Below are positions 40,724 to 49,516 of a stretch of DNA of 64,000 nucleotides, one piece after another; within the stretch, counting starts at the first letter, position 1; each line of letters begins with the position of its first letter. Location: contig CACIAP010000001.1 of NCBI GenBank assembly GCA_902584685.1, positions 47,501-111,500 on the forward strand, written 5' to 3'. Source of the stretch: an uncultured Pelagibacteraceae bacterium (GTDB lineage Bacteria; Pseudomonadota; Alphaproteobacteria; Pelagibacterales; Pelagibacteraceae). The position numbers and the translations under genes are program-made. Under the pieces are notes generated by a model. That model searched no databases. It saw only the letters and a program-made list of their open reading frames with translations, and was not told where the DNA came from.

Positions 40724-41779
40724 TTAGTTTTTAGCTTGTTTGGGTTGTTTACTTAACTTTTCTACATTCTCTGTATTGATAGCTCTTTCAATCTGCTCTG
40801 GATCTTTTATATTTTCTAGTGTCCGCGTAATAGATCTGGCATCTTTTCCAAAACTGTCAACGACTGTCATAGCCTCCTCTAATTTTTTTCTTAATTTATA
40901 AATATTATCGAAATGAGTTGAAAATCTAGTACTGATTGTTTTTAAATGATCATAGATTTCTGTTGCGTGCTTTTGAACTTTCAAAGTTTGAAATCCCATA
41001 TGAAGAGATTGCAAATAAGCCGAGAGAGTATTTGGTCCTAAAATTACAACTTTATACTTTTTCATTATTTCTTGCGTCAACAGCTCTTTATTAACAGGGT
41101 CTTGATAAGAGCTTAATTCTGAAAATAAACTTTCTGTTGGAGCATAAACAATTGCGAAGTCTGTAGTTTTAGGAGGGTTTATATATTTATCATTAACTGA
41201 TTTTGCTTTGTCCCTAAAAGCTTTTGCTAAATTTTTTCTTGCATCAGCAGCGGCCTTTTTATCCTCATCTTTAAATGCATCCTCTATAGCTTTAAATTTA
41301 TCTACAGGAAAATGACTATCTACTGGTACAAGCACATCCTCTTTAAGTTTGATAGCAAACTCAACATTTTCACTCGTATCTTCTTTCATTTTAACATTAG
41401 ATAAATATTGTGAAGCTGGTAACAAATCCTCTAATAAAGATCCTAAACTGAATTCAGCTAATGTTCCAAATTTTTTCACCCCTGCAAGTATCTTATTAAT
41501 GCCTCTCTGGCTTTCATTTAAATCTTTTACCTGCATATTAAATGCTTCAACTTTTTGATTTACTGATGTTAGTGTCTGAGTCATATCTCTTGTGACATCT
41601 TTAGATAAACTGTTAAAAGATGCACTCATTGTATTAAATGAACTATTAATACTGTCCCTTAAATTATTAATTTCTTGAGAATTATCTTTTGGTTCCGATT
41701 TATTTCTCCTCTGAGTAATTAATAGGTAAATTATTATTACCATTAAAACTAAAATTAAATATAATATCGAATCTTGCAT
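40724..41779 (-). CDS. rmuC: DNA recombination protein RmuC
   Basis: N-terminal TM, coiled coil, DSHFPVDKFKAIEDA, TTDFAIVYAPTESLFSEL, VVILGPNTLSAYLQSLHMGFQTLKVQKHA. Confidence 0.93.
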   Translation of the reverse strand: MQDSILYLILVLMVIIIYLLITQRRNKSEPKDNSQEINNLRDSINSSFNTMSASFNSLSKDVTRDMTQTLTSVNQKVEAFNMQVKDLNESQRGINKILAGVKKFGTLAEFSLGSLLEDLLPASQYLSNVKMKEDTSENVEFAIKLKEDVLVPVDSHFPVDKFKAIEDAFKDEDKKAAADARKNLAKAFRDKAKSVNDKYINPPKTTDFAIVYAPTESLFSELSSYQDPVNKELLTQEIMKKYKVVILGPNTLSAYLQSLHMGFQTLKVQKHATEIYDHLKTISTRFSTHFDNIYKLRKKLEEAMTVVDSFGKDARSITRTLENIKDPEQIERAINTENVEKLSKQPKQAKN

Positions 41780-41870
41780 GCTATCAATTATGAATATTCC
41801 TATTTTATCAAACTATACAAGTAAAAAGATTAAAAAAACAAATGAAATTGTAATATAATTAACTAAAATA

Positions 41871-42002
41871 ATGGAATTTCAATTAACCTTTAAAATAATA
41901 ATTATAGTAGGAGTTTTAATAGCTGTTTATGCAACTTTAAGAAATTTAGATGTAATTAAAATTATTCTTATCTATCTTAAGGACTTGTTACTAAGAAAAT
42001 AG
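41871..42002 (+). CDS. Small hydrophobic single-TM protein (43 aa)
   Basis: ATG...TAG ORF MEFQLTFKIIIIVGVLIAVYATLRNLDVIKIILIYLKDLLLRK; not in the ORF track because of length. Confidence 0.4.
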   Translation: MEFQLTFKIIIIVGVLIAVYATLRNLDVIKIILIYLKDLLLRK

Positions 42003-42674
42003 CTTAATAATATTTTTTAAACCTATTTTTGAAAAACTTTTTTTTGATGAAAAAACACACGCCTGAGATTTCAAAATTTCACCGTCTTTAAGTACACGTA
42101 AATTGTTACTTTTAATCGTTTTCCCAGTAGAGGTGATATCAGAAATCAAATTTGCTGAACCAGTAAAAGGGTAAACTTCCGTAGCGCCCAAACTTTCAAC
42201 AATTTGAAATTGAGTTACACCTTTTGAAAATAAGAAGTCTCTTGTCAGATTGGGATATTTAGTTGCAACTCTAAGTCTTTTCTTTTTTTTATCTCTAAAT
42301 TCAAACGCAATTTCTTCTAAGTCTGCAACTGTTTGAACATCAATCCACGGATCGGGAATAGCAACAACCAGATTTGCTTTTCCGAAATCATATTTTTTAA
42401 CAAGGTTTATTTTTTTTTGCGTATTAAATTCACTTTCTTTAAATAAGTCAAAACCAGAAAAACCCATATCTAGAGAACCATCCCCTAGTCTTTCTATAAT
42501 CTCTCTAGCATGTAAATATAATATTTTTAAATTTTTTTTATTTTTAATTGATCCAATGAGATCCCTTTCCCCTCTTTCTGAAATAAGTTTTAGTTTTTTT
42601 CTTTTAAAAATCTTTAAAACGTCTTTCCTTAATCTTCCTTTGCTTGGTATACCTATGTTAAATGTATTTTTCAT
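41991..42674 (-). CDS. hisG: ATP phosphoribosyltransferase (short form)
   Basis: NIGIPSKGRLRKDVL, DGSLDMGFSGFDLF, VATKYPNLTRDFLF, SLGATEVYPFTGSANLISDITSTG. Confidence 0.94.
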   Translation of the reverse strand: MKNTFNIGIPSKGRLRKDVLKIFKRKKLKLISERGERDLIGSIKNKKNLKILYLHAREIIERLGDGSLDMGFSGFDLFKESEFNTQKKINLVKKYDFGKANLVVAIPDPWIDVQTVADLEEIAFEFRDKKKKRLRVATKYPNLTRDFLFSKGVTQFQIVESLGATEVYPFTGSANLISDITSTGKTIKSNNLRVLKDGEILKSQACVFSSKKSFSKIGLKNIIKLFS

Positions 42675-42677
42675 AAT

Positions 42678-43727
42678 TTACTTTAAGTTTATTGCTGCCC
42701 CAACAGCCGGCACTTTTTTTTTCGATCCTAAATTAGAAATTAATTGATCATATCTTCCACCATTAAATATATTTTTAATTCTATTTTTTGATTTAATGTC
42801 AATTTTAAACACCATGCCTGTGTAGTATTCGAGTTGTCTTCCAAAGGCAGTTGAAAAAATTACATTAAGCTTTGAAACTTTTTTATTTGATAATGGAAAA
42901 TATTTTTGATCGACTGCTAGATTAATTTTATTTTTTTTAAAAAATTTATTTAATTCCTGTGCTGCTTTGTTGATTGGACATTTGATCTTTAAAAACCCTC
43001 TAATAATTTTAGAAACATTTCTACCCTTGCTTGGGCGTCTTGGGTCTTTAATCTTTTTTTCAAACCTCTTTAAAATTTCATCAATGGATCTACCAGCAAT
43101 TATTGATGACTTATTTTCTTTGGTCATTTTTAGATAACGTTTTTTATCAACCTCTACAATTGTTGGATCAACATCTGAGTTTGTCTCTAATCTTTTCAGC
43201 AAGTCGTTGAAATAGCTTTCTCTCCAAAAATGTCTTGAAAGTCTCAACTTCCATCTCTTAGGGATATCCAATTTTGAGATTAAAAGATTAAATATTTCCA
43301 CATTTCCTATTGTCAATGTGCCTGTATAATACTTTAAGTTTTTTATTGATTTAATAGAAGTATCAATTATTTCTTTATCATCTTTTTTCTCATCTTTTGA
43401 ACCAATAATTTCAAATCCAATTTGGTCTCTAATAATTGAGTCTTTTTTATTATTTGATTTTCTATATGCTTGACCGCTATAAAATATTTTTTCTTTAGTT
43501 TTAAGATTATTTTCAAGGTACCTGAGGCAAGAAACTATTGTTAAATCAGGTCTTAAACATAACTCGCTTCCATTTTGATCGATAAATGAAAAGATAAACT
43601 TTCTAAAATTTTCGCCTGATCTTTGAACTATGTGATTAGCTTCAATTACGGATGGTAATTCAATGTATTTAAATCCTTTAGATTTTACAGATCTAAGAAT
43701 TTTTTCAGATAAATTTTTTGATTTCAT
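42678..43727 (-). CDS. hisZ: ATP phosphoribosyltransferase regulatory subunit HisZ
   Basis: Class II aaRS-like fold, CLRPDLTIVSCLRY, FGRQLEYYTGMVFKI, FNGGRYDQLIS; paired with short HisG. Confidence 0.92.
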   Translation of the reverse strand: MKSKNLSEKILRSVKSKGFKYIELPSVIEANHIVQRSGENFRKFIFSFIDQNGSELCLRPDLTIVSCLRYLENNLKTKEKIFYSGQAYRKSNNKKDSIIRDQIGFEIIGSKDEKKDDKEIIDTSIKSIKNLKYYTGTLTIGNVEIFNLLISKLDIPKRWKLRLSRHFWRESYFNDLLKRLETNSDVDPTIVEVDKKRYLKMTKENKSSIIAGRSIDEILKRFEKKIKDPRRPSKGRNVSKIIRGFLKIKCPINKAAQELNKFFKKNKINLAVDQKYFPLSNKKVSKLNVIFSTAFGRQLEYYTGMVFKIDIKSKNRIKNIFNGGRYDQLISNLGSKKKVPAVGAAINLK

Positions 43728-45099
43728 TGATTAAATTTTCTTTTGAAAATGTAACTTGATTATTTTCTCCTTTAATCCCAAGAAGATTTTTCAAGGTAAT
43801 TTTGTTATCTTTAAATTCATTTTCTCCACAAATTATTGCGACCGGACACGCTCTTTTATTGGCATAATTTAATTGTTTCCCGAGATTTTTTTTACTGTCT
43901 AAAAAGATTTCTGAATTAATATTATTTTTTCTCAAAGTTTCTAAAATTTCGTAATAATTTTTTAAATATTTTTCATCCATCACACAAATAATAACCGGTT
44001 TTTGTTCATTGATTTCTGGGTTTAATTGCATCATCGCAAATAACAATCTATCAACACCAATACTTACACCTGTGCCGGGTATATCCACTCCTTTAAATCT
44101 AGATATTAACTTATTGTATTGTCCTCCAGAGCAAATGCTTCCAATATCTACTTCTTTGCCTTTATTATTTTTTGCTTTAAAATTAAGATTAGTTTCAACA
44201 CAGAAACCATCATAATATGCAAGACCTCTAACAATTGTAAAGTTAGTTTTTACTTGATCAGAATAATTCCCAAACTTTAAAATTTCTAGAAGATCTTCTA
44301 ATTCATTTATTCCTTCTTGTGTTAAAGGATTTTTAAAATTTTGTTTAAGTTTATTCAAATCATTAATCTTTAAAAAATCTAAAATCTTAGATACTTGATC
44401 ATCATTTAGATTAGCACCTTTTGTAATTGCACCACTTTTATCTTTTCTCTCTTTTTTTAATAAATCCTCAACACCTCTTAACCCAAAACCAGGTTTATCA
44501 AGCTTATCTATAGCTCTCATAACCTTGGTCTGTTTAGTGTCTGGAATCTTTAGATCTTTGATTAGACCTTGAATTATTTTTCTATTGCTGACGTTAATGA
44601 TAAATTGATCTTTTTTTAAACCACACTCCAATAATGTGCTTGCAATTAAATTACATAATTCTGCATTCGCTTGAGCTGGGTTAACATTTCCCACAATATC
44701 ACAATCTGCTTGCGTAAATTCCCTGTATCGCGCATTTCCAGCTTTCTCATTTCTAAAAACATTTTGGATTGCATATCTTTTATATATTGATGGAAGTTCT
44801 TGATTGTTTAGAGCAACAAATCTCGCTAATGGACTTGATAAATCATAACGAAGGGTAATATCTTTAGTTCCGTCTTTAAAAGAAAATACATCAGACATAG
44901 GATTACTTTCATCCTCTGCGAGAAAGGATCCAATATTTTCTGCAATTTCAAAAGATGGAGTTTCCAAAGGGTCAAACCCGTATTTTATAAAATTATTCTC
45001 TATAACTTTTAAAAGTTTCTTTTTAAGAAGTAATTTTTTATTCCACCTATCTTCAAATCCCTGGGGTAACCCAGGAGTTAATTTATTTTCTTTACTCAT
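43705..45099 (-). CDS. hisS: Histidine--tRNA ligase (true start MSKENK; longer track ORF runs into tRNA-His)
   Basis: PGLPQGFEDRW, ETPSFEIAE, LRYDLSSPLARFVA, GLAYYDGFCVE, CSGGQYNKLI. Confidence 0.96.
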   Translation of the reverse strand: MSKENKLTPGLPQGFEDRWNKKLLLKKKLLKVIENNFIKYGFDPLETPSFEIAENIGSFLAEDESNPMSDVFSFKDGTKDITLRYDLSSPLARFVALNNQELPSIYKRYAIQNVFRNEKAGNARYREFTQADCDIVGNVNPAQANAELCNLIASTLLECGLKKDQFIINVSNRKIIQGLIKDLKIPDTKQTKVMRAIDKLDKPGFGLRGVEDLLKKERKDKSGAITKGANLNDDQVSKILDFLKINDLNKLKQNFKNPLTQEGINELEDLLEILKFGNYSDQVKTNFTIVRGLAYYDGFCVETNLNFKAKNNKGKEVDIGSICSGGQYNKLISRFKGVDIPGTGVSIGVDRLLFAMMQLNPEINEQKPVIICVMDEKYLKNYYEILETLRKNNINSEIFLDSKKNLGKQLNYANKRACPVAIICGENEFKDNKITLKNLLGIKGENNQVTFSKENLINEIKKFI

Positions 45100-45104
45100 T
45101 TTTT

Positions 45105-45179
45105 TGGTACCCTGGCTTGGGATCGAACCAAAAACTGAAGTTCCACAAACTTCCGTGATAACCATTTCACCACCAGGGC
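45105..45179 (-). tRNA. tRNA-His (anticodon GTG)
   Basis: Minus strand GCCCTGGTGGTGAAATGGTTATCACGGAAGTTTGTGGAACTTCAGTTTTTGGTTCGATCCCAAGCCAGGGTACCA; anticodon loop TTGTGGA. Confidence 0.95.
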
Positions 45180-45239
45180 CTATGTTTATTTTATATTAAT
45201 TGTTGTTAAATTTAAATTTATTAAATAATTAAATTGCTA

Positions 45240-45256
45240 GCGTGCAGCCAGCATGT
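45240..45256 (-). other. Short stem-loop GCTGGC-TGCAC-GCTAGC
   Basis: Inverted repeat (one G.U) in an otherwise AT-rich intergenic region. Confidence 0.45.
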
Positions 45257-45343
45257 GTATGATGTCTGTGAAGTGAATTAAACGCATTATTTAATATAAT
45301 CATTATGAATAAATAGCATCTAATTATTAAAATACAAGAATGA

Positions 45344-45389
45344 ATTGTATAGGAATAGTAGCCCTGTGGGCTTCATACTCCTATACAAT
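45344..45389 (-). other. Long stem-loop downstream of cspA (terminator-like or ncRNA element)
   Basis: ATTGTATAGGA ... AGCCC-tgt-GGGCT ... TCCTATACAAT: 11-bp outer stem plus 5-bp inner stem; no immediate poly-U run. Confidence 0.65.
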
Positions 45390-45404
45390 AATGATGAATT
45401 AGAA

Positions 45405-45614
45405 TTAAGAGGTTTTTTGCAGTTTAACTGCTGAAGGACCTTTATCTCCGTCTTCAACTTCAAATGTAATCTCGTCACCTTCGTTTAAAAATCTTAAACC
45501 AGCATCTCTAACAGCAGAAGCATGGACGAACACATCCTTTTCTTTATCTTCACGTTCAATGAAACCATAACCTTTTTTTCCATTAAACCATTTTACTTTA
45601 CCTTTTAGACTCAT
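45405..45614 (-). CDS. Cold-shock domain protein
   Basis: [32 protein letters not shown]. Confidence 0.97.
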   Translation of the reverse strand: MSLKGKVKWFNGKKGYGFIEREDKEKDVFVHASAVRDAGLRFLNEGDEITFEVEDGDKGPSAVKLQKTS

Positions 45615-45636
45615 TTTACTCTTTCCTTATTAGTTA

Positions 45637-45656
45637 TTCTTTGTTTATACAAAGAA
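45637..45656 (-). promoter_or_regulatory. Hairpin in the 5' UTR of the cold-shock gene
   Basis: TTCTTTGT-TTAT-ACAAAGAA perfect 8-bp inverted repeat about 22 nt upstream of the start codon. Confidence 0.45.
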
Positions 45657-45723
45657 GATGATTAAGTATTAGATTTCTAAATGGGATGCAAGTGATTTAA
45701 TTGTCTATTATTGAGCTTTTTGG

Positions 45724-45798
45724 TGGTGGCCTTGGTAAGAATCGCACTTACGACACATACCTTTTCAGGGTACTGCTCTACTACTGAGCTACAAGGCC
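45724..45798 (-). tRNA. tRNA-Phe (anticodon GAA), non-canonical elbow
   Basis: Minus strand GGCCTTGTAGCTCAGTAGTAGAGCAGTACCCTGAAAAGGTATGTGTCGTAAGTGCGATTCTTACCAAGGCCACCA; anticodon loop CTGAAAA; T-loop TGCGATT. Confidence 0.93.
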
Positions 45799-45799
45799 A

Positions 45800-46015
45800 T
45801 TAAAATCTAAATGTTATACGACCCTTTGTAAGATCATATGGAGTTACTTCTACAGTAACATTGTCTCCCTGCAAAACTCTAATTCTGTTTTTTCTTAATT
45901 TTCCAGCTGTATGCGCTGTAACAATGTGATTATTTTCTAATTTGACCCTAAACATTGCATTGGGCAAAAGGTCTATTACCTTTCCTTTAAATTCTAAAGA
46001 GTCTTGTTTTGACAA
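45800..46015 (-). CDS. infA: Translation initiation factor IF-1
   Basis: [69 protein letters not shown]. Confidence 0.98.
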   Translation of the reverse strand: MSKQDSLEFKGKVIDLLPNAMFRVKLENNHIVTAHTAGKLRKNRIRVLQGDNVTVEVTPYDLTKGRITFRF

Positions 46016-46017
46016 AT

Positions 46018-47304
46018 TTATAATTCTCCTAATCTTTTTTTAATTGATTTAGCATGTCCATCTAAACCTTCATTAGTTGCAAGAGTTATAACTGATGGTC
46101 CAAGAGTTTCAATACCCTTTTTTGATAAATTTATGTATGAAATTTTTTTAATGAACTCTGAAACACTTAATCCACTTGAGTATTTACTAGTCATATTAGT
46201 TGGAAGAACATGATTAGTGCCCGGTACTCCATAATCTGTCATTGCCATCACTGCATATTTTCCCAAGCAAATAGAACCAGCATTCTTAATTTTTGGAATT
46301 AAGGACTTATAATTTTTTATATTAAGCTCTAAGTGCTCTGGGCCCACCTTATTAATTATTTCTGCAATTCTATTTTCTGAATTTTCGTAGATTAGTATGC
46401 CATTCGTCATTAAACTTTTTTTTGCAATTGAGCTTCTCGAAATGCTTTTAAGTTGATTTATTATTTCATTTTTAGTTTTTTTTAGAATGTTTTTATCTTT
46501 TGAAATTAAAATACACTGTGCGAGAGAATCATGTTCAGCTTGAGCAATTAAATCACTTGCCAACCATTCTGGATTAGATTTGTTGTCACAGACAACTAAA
46601 ACTTCTGAAGGTCCAGCTGTCATTGACTCAATTCCTATATCCCCAAAGACCTCTTTTTTTGCTGCAGCAACATATGAATTTCCTGGTCCTACAATTTTAT
46701 TTACGGGTTTAATTGATTTAGTTCCATATGCGGCAGCTGCAATTGCTGAAGGGCCGCCAATAGAATAAATTTCCTTAATTTTACATTTTCTTGCAGCGTA
46801 CAAAACTGCAGCGTTTTGCTTTCCCTTATAACCAGGATTAATCATTACAATTCTTTTAACTCCGGCAACAATTGCAGGTATTGTACTCATTAAAACACTA
46901 GATGGATAAGAAACTTTTGAACCTGGAACGTAGATCGCAACTGACTCAAGTGGAACATATTTATATTTCACTTTATTTTGATACTTATCAATATATGAGA
47001 CATCTTTGAACTTTTGAAGAGAATGGAATTTATAAATTCTGTTATAAGCTGCATCTATCGCTTTTTTTACTTTTTGGTCCAATGATTTAATGGATTCTTT
47101 TATTTTTTTTGAGTTCGGGATAATTGTTTTATTTTTATTAAATCTTTTCTCATATTTTACTAGGGCTTTATCTCCATTTTTTCTAACATCTTTAATTATA
47201 TTTTTTACTGAAATATAATCTGATCGAAGTTTATTTTTTCTTTTAGAAAGAAGTTTATCCAACAATTTATCAAAACTCTTATTTTTAGCAGAAATTACTT
47301 TCAT
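46018..47304 (-). CDS. hisD: Histidinol dehydrogenase
   Basis: [59 protein letters not shown]. Confidence 0.96.
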   Translation of the reverse strand: MKVISAKNKSFDKLLDKLLSKRKNKLRSDYISVKNIIKDVRKNGDKALVKYEKRFNKNKTIIPNSKKIKESIKSLDQKVKKAIDAAYNRIYKFHSLQKFKDVSYIDKYQNKVKYKYVPLESVAIYVPGSKVSYPSSVLMSTIPAIVAGVKRIVMINPGYKGKQNAAVLYAARKCKIKEIYSIGGPSAIAAAAYGTKSIKPVNKIVGPGNSYVAAAKKEVFGDIGIESMTAGPSEVLVVCDNKSNPEWLASDLIAQAEHDSLAQCILISKDKNILKKTKNEIINQLKSISRSSIAKKSLMTNGILIYENSENRIAEIINKVGPEHLELNIKNYKSLIPKIKNAGSICLGKYAVMAMTDYGVPGTNHVLPTNMTSKYSSGLSVSEFIKKISYINLSKKGIETLGPSVITLATNEGLDGHAKSIKKRLGEL

Positions 47305-47305
47305 T

Positions 47306-47695
47306 TTATTTTTTTTTTAAATCCTCCAATGTTACCTCTATAATTTCAGAATATAGGGTTATAAAACGATTATCTGAAAATAACAAATTAATTTCATATT
47401 GTTTATCTATTTTCATTACATCTATTCCCATCAACTTTAATTTTAGTTTACTATCTTTTTGATCTACATTTTTTGCTACTACATTTTCGATAAATTCAAA
47501 CTTACAAACACTTATAATGTTACTTTTTTTGTTATCTTTCAGAGATTTTCGAGTTAGAGACAGTAAGAATATTTTATTTTTTTCAAGATATTTAATCTCT
47601 GAAACGCTTGTGGTTGAGTCCTCGCAGTATGTAGAAATTATATTTAGACCATTGAGATCTCTTGCTAATATTTTGGATAAAAAATTTTTTACCAT
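47306..47695 (-). CDS. DUF2948-like protein
   Basis: Position between murA and hisD as in other alphaproteobacteria; YCEDSTTSVSEIKYLEKNKIFLLSLTR. Confidence 0.65.
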   Translation of the reverse strand: MVKNFLSKILARDLNGLNIISTYCEDSTTSVSEIKYLEKNKIFLLSLTRKSLKDNKKSNIISVCKFEFIENVVAKNVDQKDSKLKLKLMGIDVMKIDKQYEINLLFSDNRFITLYSEIIEVTLEDLKKK

Positions 47696-48963
47696 TATGT
47701 TTTCATTTTTACTTTAATACCAAGTTTTCTTAATTTAAGTTGAAGATTTGAGTACCCTCTCAATCCATGATAAATTCTTGATATTGTTGATGATCCCTTT
47801 GCTGCGATAGCACCCAATATTATTGAGAAAGTAGTTCTCAGATCAGACGAAATGCAATCAGCAGAGTTCAATTTTTTTTCTCCATTAATTACAGCAAAAT
47901 TTTTTTTAATTTTTATATCTGCTCCCATTCTATTAAGTTCGGGTACAGCCATAAATCTATTGGTAAAAATTGTTTCTATGATTTTACTTTGTCCAAAAAT
48001 TCTTGTTAAAACAGGTATTAAAATTGGTAAACAATCTGTTGCAAATCCAGGCCATGGTCCAGTTTTGACGTTTATAGGTTTTAATTTTTTAATTGTTTTT
48101 AATTTTATATAATTTTTACTTACATCAATTTTAAAACCTATTTTTTTTAATATCTTTAATTCTGAAGGTAAAAATTTGGGATTTATATTCGCCACTTTTA
48201 CACTACCCTTTGTAATTGCTCCTACACATAGATAACTAAATGCTTCTATCCTATCACCAATAATTTTATGATTACCGCTTAATAGCTCTTTAACACCTTT
48301 AATTCTTAAAGATCTTTTGCCAATAAACTTTATATTTGCACCTGAGTTGTTTAGAAATTTAATAAGATCTGTTACCTCAGGTTCTAAAGATATATTTTTT
48401 AAAACATGGGAACCTCTTACAAAAATTGAAGACATGATTAAATTTGACGTGCCTGTAACTGTAATTTTTGGAAACTTATAGCTTTTACCTACCAAACCAT
48501 TCTTTGAAGATATTTTCACATATCCCTTTTCCAAAACATGTTCAGCCCCTAAACTTTTGAACCCTTCGAGATGCCAAGATGTATCGCGAATTCCTAATGC
48601 ACAACCTCCTCCTTGAGCAACTCTTATGTTTTTCTTTGGATATCTTCCAAGTAAGGAACCCATGGTTAGAACTCCTGCTCGCATTGTAGACACCAAGTTA
48701 TAGGGAACAGTTAATTTATGATCCTTTTTATTTGTAATAATCATAATCTTTTTTTTCTCTAAAATTTTTACTTTAGAACCTAAAGAGATTAAAAGATCTT
48801 TCATTGTAAGAACGTCTTGAACCAAAGGAACATTTCTTAAAATTACTTCTTTTTTAAAAAGAATAGATGCCGCCATAAGGGGAAGGCATGAGTTTTTTGC
48901 ACCACTTATATTTACTATTCCATTTACGGCTTTGCTTGGGCCAGTAATTATAAATCTTTTCAT
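47695..48963 (-). CDS. murA: UDP-N-acetylglucosamine 1-carboxyvinyltransferase
   Basis: ISGAKNSCLPLMAASIL, QGGGCALGIRDTSWHLEGFKSLGA, GPWPGFATDCLPILIPVL. Confidence 0.96.
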   Translation of the reverse strand: MKRFIITGPSKAVNGIVNISGAKNSCLPLMAASILFKKEVILRNVPLVQDVLTMKDLLISLGSKVKILEKKKIMIITNKKDHKLTVPYNLVSTMRAGVLTMGSLLGRYPKKNIRVAQGGGCALGIRDTSWHLEGFKSLGAEHVLEKGYVKISSKNGLVGKSYKFPKITVTGTSNLIMSSIFVRGSHVLKNISLEPEVTDLIKFLNNSGANIKFIGKRSLRIKGVKELLSGNHKIIGDRIEAFSYLCVGAITKGSVKVANINPKFLPSELKILKKIGFKIDVSKNYIKLKTIKKLKPINVKTGPWPGFATDCLPILIPVLTRIFGQSKIIETIFTNRFMAVPELNRMGADIKIKKNFAVINGEKKLNSADCISSDLRTTFSIILGAIAAKGSSTISRIYHGLRGYSNLQLKLRKLGIKVKMKT

Positions 48964-48964
48964 A

Positions 48965-49516
48965 CTATTTTGATTTTGCTAAAGTTATACCAACTTGACC
49001 TTGATATTTTCCTTTTCTATCAGAATAGGATACCTCTGGCTGATCTCCACTGAAGAACAAAATTTGCGCTGCCCCACTATTTGCATACAATTTTATGGAG
49101 TTGCTTGTATGATTTGAGAATTCTAAAACTAAGTTGCCATGCCAACCTGCTTCTAAAACCGTTGGGGGAGTTCCAAGTCCACATCTTGCGTAAGTACTTT
49201 TAGCAGTTACTAAACCAGTCACGTTTCTTGGCATTTTAAAATACTCAAGACTACTTGCCAGTGCGAAAGAATTTGGGGGAATTAAAACAGAATCTTCTCC
49301 TTTAATAGTTATAAAATTATCTTCACTAAAATTTTTTGGATCAGCGGTTGCTCCTTTTATATTTGTAAAAATTTTAAATTCAGAACCACATCTTAGGTCA
49401 TAGCCAAATGAGTTAAGTCCATGACTAATGCCTTTAGATATACTTTCACTCACAAATGGACTTATCATCTCCTCCTTTTCTGCAAGTTCCTTAATTTGTT
49501 TATCGTTTAGAATCAT
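48965..49516 (-). CDS. dcd: dCTP deaminase
   Basis: YDLRCGSEFKIF, AKSTYARCGLGTPPTVLEAGWHGNLVLEFSNHT. Confidence 0.96.
   Translation of the reverse strand: MILNDKQIKELAEKEEMISPFVSESISKGISHGLNSFGYDLRCGSEFKIFTNIKGATADPKNFSEDNFITIKGEDSVLIPPNSFALASSLEYFKMPRNVTGLVTAKSTYARCGLGTPPTVLEAGWHGNLVLEFSNHTSNSIKLYANSGAAQILFFSGDQPEVSYSDRKGKYQGQVGITLAKSK

Noticed and set aside
45100-45165. N-terminal 22 codons of the hisS track ORF (MVITEVCGTSVFGSIPSQGTKK)
   Set aside because: This stretch is tRNA-His read in frame; the HisRS start is the internal MSKENK.
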